Source: DATGKK01 sp035294725
Lineage (GTDB): Bacteria > Actinomycetota > Acidimicrobiia > Acidimicrobiales > Bog-793
DNA length: 13,037 bases
Direction of reading: 5' to 3'
Assembly: GCA_035294725.1 (NCBI GenBank)
Contig: DATGKK010000132.1
Coordinates: forward strand, 1-13,037
The first letter of the stretch is position 1. Every line of letters starts with the position of its first letter. The notes beneath the pieces are model-generated. The model was not told where the DNA came from and ran no database searches. It worked only from the letters and a program-made list of their open reading frames with translations. Made by a program: the position numbers and the translations under genes. Positions 7,501 through 13,037 of the stretch are shown piece by piece.

Positions 7501-9068
7501 GCCCCGGCTTCCCCTACCTCAACGTCGACGTCCTGCTCCCCGCCGGGGCTGCGCTCGTCGCGGCGCTGCTGCCGGGCCGCTCCCGCCTCGCCGTCCGGGC
7601 CGTGGCGTGGGCGGGGACGCTCGCCACGCTCGGCTTCTCCGTCGCCACCGCCGTCGCGTTCCACGGCAGCGACGGGAACTTCCAGATGGTCTCGGTCCAT
7701 CCCTGGATCTCCTCGCTCGGCATCTCGTGGTCGCTCGGCATCGACGGCATCTCGCTGTTCCTCGTGCTCATGTCGGCGGTGCTGTTCCCGATCGCGCTCG
7801 CCGGGTCCCCGGGCAGGTCCGGCGACAAGTCCTTCGTGGCGTGGCTGCTCCTGCTCGAGGCGGGCTGCCTCGGGAGCTTCCTCTCGCTCGACCTGCTCGT
7901 GTTCTTCCTGTTCTTCGAGCTGACGCTCGTGCCCATGTACTTCATCATCGCCGGCTTCGGCCACGAGCGGCGGGGCTACGCGGCGGCCAAGTTCTTCCTC
8001 TACACGCTCGCGGCCTCCGCCTTCCTGCTCGTCGCCCTGCTCGCGCTCGTGGCTCTGCACGAGAACCAGACGGGCGTGACGACCTTCGACGTGCGCCAGC
8101 TCGCCTCGACCCACCTCTCGGGCACGGCCGGGATCCTGCTCTTCCTCGGCTTCACGGCGGCCTTCGCCGTGAAGGCGCCCATCTTCCCGTTCCACACCTG
8201 GTCGCCCGACGCCTACAAAGAGTCGCCGGCGGCCGGCTCGGTCGTGATCGCGGGCGTGATGGCCAAGCTCGGCACCTACGGGATCATCCGCTTCGACCTC
8301 GAGCTGTTCCCGAAGGCCGTCGTCACCCTCGCCCCGTTGCTGCTCACGCTCGGGGTCATCGGGATCATCTACGGCGGGATCGTGGCCGCGGTGCAGCGCG
8401 ACTTGAAGCGCCTCGTCGCCTACTCGTCGCTCGCCCATCTCGGCTTCATCGTCGTCGGCGCCTTCGCCCTTACCGGGCAGGCGCTCTCGGGGGCCGTCCT
8501 CCAGATGGTGAACCACGGGATCTACACCGCAGCGCTGTTCCTCCTCATCGCCATGATCTATCGGCGCCTCGGCACGTTCTCCACGGCTGACCTGAGAGGG
8601 CTCCAGTCCAAGGCGCCCGTGCTGGCCGGCGTGTTCATGGTGACGGTGCTCGCCTCGATCGGCGTGCCGGGCTTGAACGGCTTCGTCGGCGAGTTCCTCA
8701 TCCTCTCCGGCACGTTCCTCACCCACCGGTGGTGGGCCGTCGTCGCGACGGCCGGGGTCGTGATCGCCGCGATCTACCTGCTCTGGGCCTACCAGCAGGT
8801 CTTCCACGGCACGCCGAGCGAGAAGGAGGCCAGCTTCACCGAGCTGACGTGGCGCGAGGGCCTCTACATGGCTCCGCTCGTCGCCATCATCGTCTTCCTC
8901 GGCGTCTTCCCCGGCCCGGTCCTAAGCCGGATCACACCGTCGGTCGACCGTCTCGTCACCCACATCGAGCAGGTGGCGCACCCGAAGATCCCGACCGTCG
9001 GTCGGCCGGTCCTCACCGCCCATCTCTCGGCTGGGCACCCGAGCGCGAAGAAGGAGGCGGTGAAGTGA
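7497..9068 (+). CDS. nuoM: NADH-quinone oxidoreductase subunit M (NuoM), antiporter-like subunit
   Basis: Middle antiporter-like proton channel of complex I. The 523-residue membrane protein has about 14 helices. Residues matching the E. coli channel set are visible: Glu141 (FFELTLVPMYF), Lys226 (FAVKAPIFPFHTW), Lys257 (GVMAKLGTYG) and Glu399 (GFVGEFLIL). The GTG start overlaps the nuoL TGA as GTGA and has GAGG at 7485-7488 eight bases upstream; it leaves a normal short N-terminus before the first helix. The C-terminus is a hydrophilic tail of about 25 residues rich in His, Ala and Lys. The stop overlaps the nuoN GTG, so M and N are probably translated together. Confidence 0.97.
   Translation: MSPGFPYLNVDVLLPAGAALVAALLPGRSRLAVRAVAWAGTLATLGFSVATAVAFHGSDGNFQMVSVHPWISSLGISWSLGIDGISLFLVLMSAVLFPIALAGSPGRSGDKSFVAWLLLLEAGCLGSFLSLDLLVFFLFFELTLVPMYFIIAGFGHERRGYAAAKFFLYTLAASAFLLVALLALVALHENQTGVTTFDVRQLASTHLSGTAGILLFLGFTAAFAVKAPIFPFHTWSPDAYKESPAAGSVVIAGVMAKLGTYGIIRFDLELFPKAVVTLAPLLLTLGVIGIIYGGIVAAVQRDLKRLVAYSSLAHLGFIVVGAFALTGQALSGAVLQMVNHGIYTAALFLLIAMIYRRLGTFSTADLRGLQSKAPVLAGVFMVTVLASIGVPGLNGFVGEFLILSGTFLTHRWWAVVATAGVVIAAIYLLWAYQQVFHGTPSEKEASFTELTWREGLYMAPLVAIIVFLGVFPGPVLSRITPSVDRLVTHIEQVAHPKIPTVGRPVLTAHLSAGHPSAKKEAVK
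9051..9057 (+). promoter_or_regulatory. Ribosome-binding site of nuoN
   Basis: A full AAGGAGG lies inside the 3' end of nuoM, 7 bases before the GTG at 9065. It is the strongest Shine-Dalgarno sequence at any junction in the window and fixes the nuoN start at the GTG overlapping the nuoM stop. Confidence 0.8.
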
Positions 9069-10771
9069 GAGGTCTCGTCCTCGCGCTCGTCCACCCACTC
9101 GTGCTGCCACACATCGACTACACGGCGATCCTGCCCGAGCTGATCATGATCGGCGGGGCGCTCGTCCTCCTCGCCGCCGGGGCGCTCACGACCCGCCACC
9201 TGCCGACGAGCGTCTACACCGCCCTCTCCGTCGCGACAGGGGGTGCCGCCCTCGTGGCCGGCATCGTGCTGTGGGTCAAGATCCACGGGCGGGGCCGGCC
9301 CCTCTCGGCGATCGCGCACTCGCTCGCCATCGACGGCTTCTCGACCGCGTTCGTCATCCTCGCCGCGAGCCTGGTCGTCGTGGCGGCGCTGGTGGCGGAC
9401 GGCTACCTCCGCCGCGAGGGGATCGTAGGGCCCGAGTACCACGCCCTCGCCCTCCTCGGTGCCTCGGGCGCCATGTTCATGGCCGCCGCGAACGATTTCA
9501 TCGTGATCTTCCTCGGCCTCGAGATCATGTCGATCCCGCTGTACGTGCTCGCCGCCATGGACCAGCGGCGCGCGGAGTCGGGCGAGGCGGGGATGAAGTA
9601 CTTCGTCCTCGGCGCCTTCTCCTCGGCGATCTTCGTCTACGGCATCGCCCTCACCTACGGCGCCACGGGTTCGACGAACCTCGCCCAGATCGCCGGCTAC
9701 CTCGCCCGCAACGTGAGCACGAACGACGGCCTGTTGCTGGCCGGGATGGGCCTCGTGCTCGTCGGCTTCCTGTTCAAGGTCGCGGCGGTCCCGTTCCACA
9801 TGTGGACGCCCGACGTCTACCAGGGCTCGCCGAGCCCGGCGACCGGCTTCATGGCCGCCATCGCGAAGGTCGGCGGCTTCGCCGCCCTGCTCCGGGTGTT
9901 CTTCTCGACCTTCCACGCCCTCTCGGCGGACTGGCAGCCGATCCTCTGGGTGGTCGCCGTGCTCACCCTCGTCACGGGAGCCGTGCTCGGCCTCGTGCAG
10001 CGGGACGTGAAGCGGATGCTCGCCTACTCGTCCATCAACCACGCCGGGTTCATCCTCCTCGGCCTCCAGGCGGGCACGGCGGCCGGGATCTCGGCGAGCC
10101 TGTACTACGTCTTCGTCTACGCGTTCCTCGTGCTCGGCAGCTTCGCCGTCATCACGGTCGTGGGCCAGCGAGGCGACCGCGACCACGCCATCGAGTCCTA
10201 CCGGGGCCTTGGCCGCACCCAGCCCCTCTTGGCGCTGGCCTTCGCCGTGCTCCTGCTCGCGCAGGCCGGAGCGCCGTTCACGACCGGCTTCCTCGGGAAG
10301 CTGTACGTCGTCGAGGCGGCGGTGCAGGCCCACTCCTACGCCCTTGCCGTGATCGCCATGCTGACCGGGGCAGTGGCTGCGGCGTTCTACCTCCGGGTCG
10401 TGTTCGTGATGTTCGGGGTCGGGAGCGCTGCCGGGTCGGCGACGGCGGGAACGGAGCTAGCGGCCGGTGAGACCGGCGCGGGGGTGCCGGAACTCGCCCT
10501 TGCCGGCGCCGGCTCGCCGGCACCAGCCTCGGCGTTGACGACGGCGGTCGTCGCGACGGGCCCGCTTGGTGGCGGGCCCGGGGCCGAGGGCTCGCCCGAG
10601 CCCCGCCCGGACCCCGCCGGCACGCCGCCGGTCATCCGCGTCCCCACGCCGTTCGGCATCGCCCCGACGACGGTGGTCGGGATCGCCGTCACGGTGCTGT
10701 TCACCGTGGTGCTCGGCATCTGGCCGGGGCCGCTGTTCTCCTTCGCCCACGCGGCCGGCCTCTTGTTCTGA
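9065..10771 (+). CDS. nuoN: NADH-quinone oxidoreductase subunit N (NuoN), antiporter-like subunit
   Basis: Proximal antiporter-like proton channel and last gene of the operon. The 568-residue product has about 14 hydrophobic segments. Expected channel residues are present: Glu153 (GLEIMSIPLY), Lys238 (FLFKVAAVPFHMW), Lys268 (AIAKVGGF) and Lys412 (GFLGKLYVV). Between the penultimate and last helices lies a linker of about 70 residues rich in Ala, Gly and Pro (about 450-522), which typical NuoN proteins do not have to this extent. Its DNA holds several perfect inverted repeats. The GTG start overlaps the nuoM stop as GTGA and has a strong AAGGAGG at 9051-9057 with a 7-base spacer, which decides this start over downstream candidates. 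Confidence 0.97.
   Translation: MRGLVLALVHPLVLPHIDYTAILPELIMIGGALVLLAAGALTTRHLPTSVYTALSVATGGAALVAGIVLWVKIHGRGRPLSAIAHSLAIDGFSTAFVILAASLVVVAALVADGYLRREGIVGPEYHALALLGASGAMFMAAANDFIVIFLGLEIMSIPLYVLAAMDQRRAESGEAGMKYFVLGAFSSAIFVYGIALTYGATGSTNLAQIAGYLARNVSTNDGLLLAGMGLVLVGFLFKVAAVPFHMWTPDVYQGSPSPATGFMAAIAKVGGFAALLRVFFSTFHALSADWQPILWVVAVLTLVTGAVLGLVQRDVKRMLAYSSINHAGFILLGLQAGTAAGISASLYYVFVYAFLVLGSFAVITVVGQRGDRDHAIESYRGLGRTQPLLALAFAVLLLAQAGAPFTTGFLGKLYVVEAAVQAHSYALAVIAMLTGAVAAAFYLRVVFVMFGVGSAAGSATAGTELAAGETGAGVPELALAGAGSPAPASALTTAVVATGPLGGGPGAEGSPEPRPDPAGTPPVIRVPTPFGIAPTTVVGIAVTVLFTVVLGIWPGPLFSFAHAAGLLF
10463..10580. repeat. Three successive inverted repeats in the nuoN linker-coding region
   Basis: GCCGGT/ACCGGC (10463-10477, 3-base loop), TGCCGGCG/CGCCGGCA (10501-10522, 6-base loop) and CGGGCCCGC/GCGGGCCCG (10557-10580, 6-base loop) are all perfect. 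They fall in the codons for the Ala/Gly/Pro linker between the last two NuoN helices. No T tract follows any of them. Confidence 0.5.
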
Positions 10772-10795
10772 TCGGCCGTGCGGGCATGCCGGCGA

Positions 10796-10814
10796 CCCGG
10801 AGATCGCTCCCGGG
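10796..10814 (+). terminator. Possible transcription terminator hairpin after nuoN
   Basis: The arms CCCGGAG and CTCCCGGG pair over 7 base pairs with one bulged C around a 4-base loop (ATCG), beginning 25 bases after the nuoN stop. There is no T run, as is often the case in GC-rich actinobacteria. It is placed correctly to end the nuo transcript, but a factor-dependent end or read-through into the next gene cannot be excluded. Confidence 0.4.
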
Positions 10815-10946
10815 CCGACTCCGAAGTGCCTCGGCGACCTGGCGGGCGGCCTGCCACCTGTCGCTGACAAGAGGCGGGCTGAGCCGGCTTCGGCTTGGGC
10901 TGCTGGCATCCAGCCCTCGTCGCGGGCCCTCCCCGCCGACGGCGGT

Positions 10947-10975
10947 GTGTCAGGAGCTACCTGACGGTGTAAGGT
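10947..10975 (+). promoter_or_regulatory. Predicted promoter of the zinc-finger/HTH gene
   Basis: A -10-like TAAGGT (10970-10975), which fits the TAnnnT pattern common in actinobacteria, lies 17 bases after GTGTCA (10947-10952), which matches TTGACA at four of six positions. This would start transcription near 10981-10983 and give a leader of about 20 bases with its own ribosome-binding site. This is prediction by eye only. Confidence 0.4.
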
Positions 10976-10986
10976 CGACCCTGACA
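10948..10986. promoter_or_regulatory. Candidate operator: cluster of GTCAGG/CCTGAC repeats and palindromes
   Basis: The hexamer GTCAGG occurs at 10949-10954, and its complement CCTGAC at 10960-10965 and 10980-10985; the last two are exactly 20 bases apart, close to two helical turns. The first and second copies form a palindrome with a 5-base centre. TGTCAGG (10948) and CCTGACA (10980-10986) form a 7-base inverted repeat around the whole block. ACCTGAC-GGT-GTAAGGT (10959-10975) is an imperfect palindrome covering the predicted -10 element, and GGTCGACC (10973-10980) is a perfect 8-base palindrome. This suggests repression at the promoter, possibly by the downstream gene's own product. Confidence 0.45.
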
Positions 10987-10989
10987 GAC

Positions 10990-10993
10990 GGAG
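10990..10993 (+). promoter_or_regulatory. Ribosome-binding site of the zinc-finger/HTH gene
   Basis: GGAG lies 7 bases before the ATG at 11001. It supports that ATG as the start; the resulting protein begins 10 residues before the first zinc-binding Cys, as in ClpX-type fingers. Confidence 0.6.
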
Positions 10994-11000
10994 ACCGGGC

Positions 11001-11363
11001 ATGGGAGAGACCAACGTGGTGCTGGCAGCTTGCTCGTTCTGCCTGAGGACGAGCACCGAAGTGGCGACGCTCGTCGCTGGCCCCGGGGTGTTCATCTGCC
11101 CCGAGTGCGTCTCGTTGTGCGAGTGGGTGATCGCCAACAAGCCGGAGACCGTCGAGCAGGCGATGCCGTGGGAGGTCGAGACGAGCCTTGATCAGGCTCT
11201 CGACCACCTGCCGCGAGTGGCGGCGGCGAGTGCCCAGGTCGAGGCCAACCTCGCGGGGTGGGTGCGCCGAGCGCGGGAGCTTGGAGCGACCTGGGCCCAG
11301 ATCGGCCGGGCGCTCGGGATCACCCGCCAGTCTGCCTGGGAGCGGTTCTCCGCGGAGGAGTGA
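11001..11363 (+). CDS. ClpX-type C4 zinc-finger protein with C-terminal helix-turn-helix
   Basis: Small 120-residue protein, probably cytoplasmic and DNA-binding. Residues 11-44 match the N-terminal zinc domain of the ClpX unfoldase: Cys11-x2-Cys14-x18-Cys33-x2-Cys36, with the family text CSFC, L-x-AGP-x-V-x-IC and CPEC. In ClpX this domain dimerises and binds substrates and adaptors. The Walker motifs and AAA+ module are absent, so it cannot unfold proteins. Residues 62-92 are predicted helical. Residues 94-116 (LGATWAQIGRALGITRQ and onward) have a helix-turn-helix pattern like that seen on other small actinobacterial proteins. It has its own ribosome-binding site and a repeat-rich promoter, and is convergent with vsr. 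I infer a transcription factor, perhaps one that docks on Clp machinery or adaptors; the exact role is unknown. Confidence 0.85.
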   Translation: MGETNVVLAACSFCLRTSTEVATLVAGPGVFICPECVSLCEWVIANKPETVEQAMPWEVETSLDQALDHLPRVAAASAQVEANLAGWVRRARELGATWAQIGRALGITRQSAWERFSAEE

Positions 11364-11443
11364 TCTTGAGGTGACTTGGCGGTGCCTTGGCGCTGACGGC
11401 AGCTCGTGTCCCAGCCACTCCTCATCGAGGTGGTGAGGGACAG

Positions 11444-11459
11444 CCCGGCCGCAGCCGGG
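11444..11459. terminator. Hairpin between convergent genes, possible bidirectional terminator
   Basis: CCCGGC (11444-11449) and GCCGGG (11454-11459) form a perfect 6-base-pair stem with a 4-base loop. It lies 9 bases beyond the vsr stop on the minus strand and about 80 bases after the zinc-finger gene on the plus strand. Neither side has a T tract. Its position in the 105-base convergent gap is the main support. A weaker repeat CCTCA/TGAGG (about 11420-11438) precedes it. Confidence 0.35.
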
Positions 11460-11468
11460 TCATCACCA

Positions 11469-11915
11469 CTACCCACGACCACGAGCAAGCTGTCCCTTGA
11501 CCACTGCAGCCACACGTTCAGCTGCCTCATGGGCGTTCTCATGCTCCCAGATCCTGACCGGGATCCATCCAGCGCAGGTCAGCCGCTCGTCGGTGTCGCG
11601 ATCACGGTCCTTGTTGGCAGCGATCTTGTTCGGCCAATACCAGCCATTGGTGCGATGCTCCCGACGGCCGTGCTCGGGGCAGCCGTGCCAGAAGCACCCG
11701 TCGACGAACACGGCGACTTTGGCACCAGTGAAGACGATGTCGGCCTGCCGGGCGAGGTCTGGCAGCGGGCGCCGGTGGACGCGGTAGCGCAGCCCGCGCC
11801 GGTGGAGGACGCGTCGGAGCGCCAGCTCGGGGCCGGTGTCTCGCCGAGCGAGGGTGCTCATCTTCCGGTGGATCGTTTCACTGGAGGCGAACGGTGTTCG
11901 CCAGAGCTCTGACAT
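11469..11915 (-). CDS. vsr: Very short patch repair endonuclease (Vsr)
   Basis: Mismatch-specific nicking endonuclease that cuts beside the T of T:G mismatches left when 5-methylcytosine deaminates, starting short-patch repair. The 148-residue product has normal family length. Visible features: the start of the Vsr domain at MSTLARRDTGPELALRR (residues 19-35, with conserved Glu30), the catalytic-type Asp59 in QADIVF, and the signature FVDGCFWHGCPEHG (70-83) with Cys74, His77, Cys79 and His82 as candidate catalytic and zinc ligands. An aromatic and basic segment (GWYWPNKI) and the C-terminal GWIPVRIWEHE follow. It starts 8 bases after the methyltransferase stop, so the two are cotranscribed. 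No clear ribosome-binding site precedes the ATG, so coupling to upstream translation is likely. The stop is TAG. Confidence 0.93.
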   Translation of the reverse strand: MSELWRTPFASSETIHRKMSTLARRDTGPELALRRVLHRRGLRYRVHRRPLPDLARQADIVFTGAKVAVFVDGCFWHGCPEHGRREHRTNGWYWPNKIAANKDRDRDTDERLTCAGWIPVRIWEHENAHEAAERVAAVVKGQLARGRG

Positions 11916-11923
11916 GTCGGTTG

Positions 11924-12985
11924 TTACTTGATGGCCCGAGCGACGCGGTCGGCAACCTGGCGAGCGAGCAGAGGGGGGACGGCGTTGCCAATCTGCGCCT
12001 GGACCGACGACCTGCGGCCGACGAAGGTGAAGTCGTCGGGGAAGGTGAACAGCCGGCGCAGTTCGGGGACGCGGAGACGTCGGTTCTCCCAGTGGAAGGG
12101 GCCCACGTTAGGACCGGGCTGTGCCTGGATCGTAGGCGACGGCCTATCCGGCGACAGCTTGAGGAGGAAGGACCAGTAGCGGCTGCGCCACTCGAAAACG
12201 GGATCAGGGTGGCCCCGCTCGGCGGTATAGAAGAGGTAGTTGTCGCCAGGCGGGATGTCGGCGAGGAGGTGACCCCAGCGGCCCCGCACGGTCTCCTCGG
12301 GCTCCGGAGCGGTGACGAGGTCCTCGAGGGCCTCCCCGGCGGTCACGTGCGCGCGGCCGCCCCCGCCGCTCGTCCTTCGTTCCCAGGCCCCTGAGTGGGT
12401 CGCCTCCGGCAGGTCGGGCAGGGGGGTGCCCTTGGGGGTGCCGACGACGAAGAGCCGGGGACGCAGCTGCGGGACACCGTGGTCCGCGGCGTTGAGGACC
12501 CTCCACTGACAGTGGTAGCCGGCCTCGTCGACCTCCTGGAGGAGCCGCCGGAACGCAGGGCGGCTGGCCCTGTTGTGATAGGTGAGGGCGTACACGTTCT
12601 CCAGGATGAAGGCCCTCGGCCGCGCCTCGGCAAGGACGCGGGTGTAGCACTGGAGCAGGCTGGCGTCGGGGTCGAGGCCGGCGCGTTTCCATTCGAGCCA
12701 GAAACCCGACTTGGAGAACGGGGTGCATGGCGGTCCCCCGACGAGCAGCTCGGGCCGCTCCCTACCCTTGAGCCCGGCCGCCCGGAGCAGCTCCTTGGTC
12801 GGCACCTCGAGGATGGAGCGGCGGACGACGGGACTAGCAAGTCCAGGGAAGTTCTTCTCCATCGTGTCCGCGGCGTCGTCGTTGATCTCGACGGCCGCCG
12901 CGGTGTGGAACCCGGCCTGCTCGGCCCCGAGGTCGAGGCCGCCCGCGCCGGAGAAGAGGGAGATCGCGACCCCATGCGCCGTCAC
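11924..12985 (-). CDS. dcm: C5 cytosine-specific DNA methyltransferase (Dcm-type)
   Basis: Transfers a methyl group from S-adenosylmethionine to C5 of cytosine within a specific DNA sequence. The 353-residue protein has the family motifs in order: motif I SLFSGAGGLDLG (residues 9-20), motif IV GGPPCTPFS with catalytic Cys87, motif VI ENV with Glu129, motif VIII QLRPR (173-177), a variable target-recognition region of about 100 residues, and motif X QIGNAVPP (331-338). It is therefore intact and probably active. The target sequence cannot be read from it. The GTG start was chosen because it leaves the usual few residues before motif I and has AGGA (minus strand) 8 bases upstream. However, the frame stays open to the window edge, so a longer protein is possible. 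vsr follows after 8 bases. Confidence 0.93.
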   Translation of the reverse strand: MTAHGVAISLFSGAGGLDLGAEQAGFHTAAAVEINDDAADTMEKNFPGLASPVVRRSILEVPTKELLRAAGLKGRERPELLVGGPPCTPFSKSGFWLEWKRAGLDPDASLLQCYTRVLAEARPRAFILENVYALTYHNRASRPAFRRLLQEVDEAGYHCQWRVLNAADHGVPQLRPRLFVVGTPKGTPLPDLPEATHSGAWERRTSGGGGRAHVTAGEALEDLVTAPEPEETVRGRWGHLLADIPPGDNYLFYTAERGHPDPVFEWRSRYWSFLLKLSPDRPSPTIQAQPGPNVGPFHWENRRLRVPELRRLFTFPDDFTFVGRRSSVQAQIGNAVPPLLARQVADRVARAIK

Positions 12986-13037
12986 GGCCTCGATCCTGCC
13001 AGGTTCGCTCGCCTCCTTGGTGGACCACAGATCGAAC

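Larger units (their letters stand above)
10772..11000. other. Intergenic region between nuoN and the zinc-finger gene
   Basis: These 229 bases contain no convincing gene. In order they hold the short palindrome GGCATGCC (10783-10790), the hairpin listed separately at 10796-10814, a 5-base-pair stem AGCCG/CGGCT (10882-10895), a 6-base-pair stem GGGCTG/CAGCCC (10897-10916), and the repeat-rich promoter region from about 10945. The stems in the middle have no T tract and no recognisable RNA family. Confidence 0.6.

Noticed and set aside
7473..8807. Long minus-strand open frame opposite nuoM (likewise opposite nuoG/H, nuoL and nuoN)
   Set aside because: Composition is dominated by Glu, Asp, Arg and His with no family resemblance, typical of the antisense frame of GC-rich membrane-protein genes.
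10882..10916. Two adjacent stems as a possible small RNA or riboswitch
   Set aside because: Short stems, alternative pairings and no T tract; at this GC content such stems are expected by chance.
10786..11046. Small plus-strand open frame in the nuoN downstream region
   Set aside because: It overlaps the start of the zinc-finger gene out of frame, is Arg/Ser/Pro-rich and has no ribosome-binding site.
11406..11912. Plus-strand open frame opposite vsr
   Set aside because: The opposite strand encodes a clear Vsr with conserved catalytic motif; this frame shows no recognisable domain.
11894..12394. Plus-strand open frame opposite the methyltransferase
   Set aside because: It is antisense to conserved methyltransferase motifs and resembles nothing known.
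13012..13018. AAGGAGG on the minus strand as the methyltransferase ribosome-binding site
   Set aside because: No ATG, GTG or TTG lies at a suitable distance; the chosen GTG is 26 bases away and has its own AGGA at 8 bases.
11364..13037. Insertion element or integrase evidence around the dcm-vsr pair
   Set aside because: No transposase, terminal repeats or attachment-site duplication is visible; hand counts of three 60-base lines in vsr gave about 60-72% GC, not clearly different from the nuo genes.

Overview
The window is high-GC DNA (roughly 70%), with frequent GTG starts and a small ClpX-type zinc-finger/helix-turn-helix protein of a kind common in Actinomycetota. I therefore read it as a chromosomal fragment of a GC-rich actinobacterium, possibly an Acidimicrobiia-like lineage. 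The phylum is a fair inference; the class is a guess.

Bases 1-10771 are the distal part of a complex I (NADH-quinone oxidoreductase, type I) operon in the canonical order nuoG(partial)-H-I-J-K-L-M-N, all on the plus strand. nuoG lacks its 5' end because the window starts inside it. Six of the seven junctions are 4-base ATGA or GTGA stop/start overlaps; only nuoK/nuoL has a gap (6 bases). Together these genes encode the distal peripheral-arm iron-sulfur path (NuoG, NuoI), the quinone-site subunit (NuoH), and the membrane arm (NuoJ, K, L, M, N). The proton-channel Glu and Lys residues are visible in K, L, M and N. The NADH and quinone modules NuoA-F must lie upstream of the window.

Bases 10772-11000 are intergenic. 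They hold a hairpin shortly after nuoN and, just ahead of the next gene, a compact promoter region dense in GTCAGG/CCTGAC repeats and palindromes. Bases 11001-11363 (+) encode a 120-residue protein that joins a near-exact ClpX N-terminal zinc finger to a C-terminal helix-turn-helix, with no AAA+ ATPase. This is the most unusual coding gene in the window.

Bases 11469-12985 are on the minus strand and convergent with the preceding gene: a C5 cytosine DNA methyltransferase (dcm type) followed 8 bases later by a Vsr mismatch endonuclease. The methyltransferase makes 5-methylcytosine; Vsr nicks the T:G mismatches left when that base deaminates. The pair looks like an accessory or defence-associated module placed beside the housekeeping respiratory operon. 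Its upstream neighbours, including any restriction partner, lie beyond base 13037 and cannot be seen. No tRNA, rRNA, CRISPR array, transposase or integrase was found.
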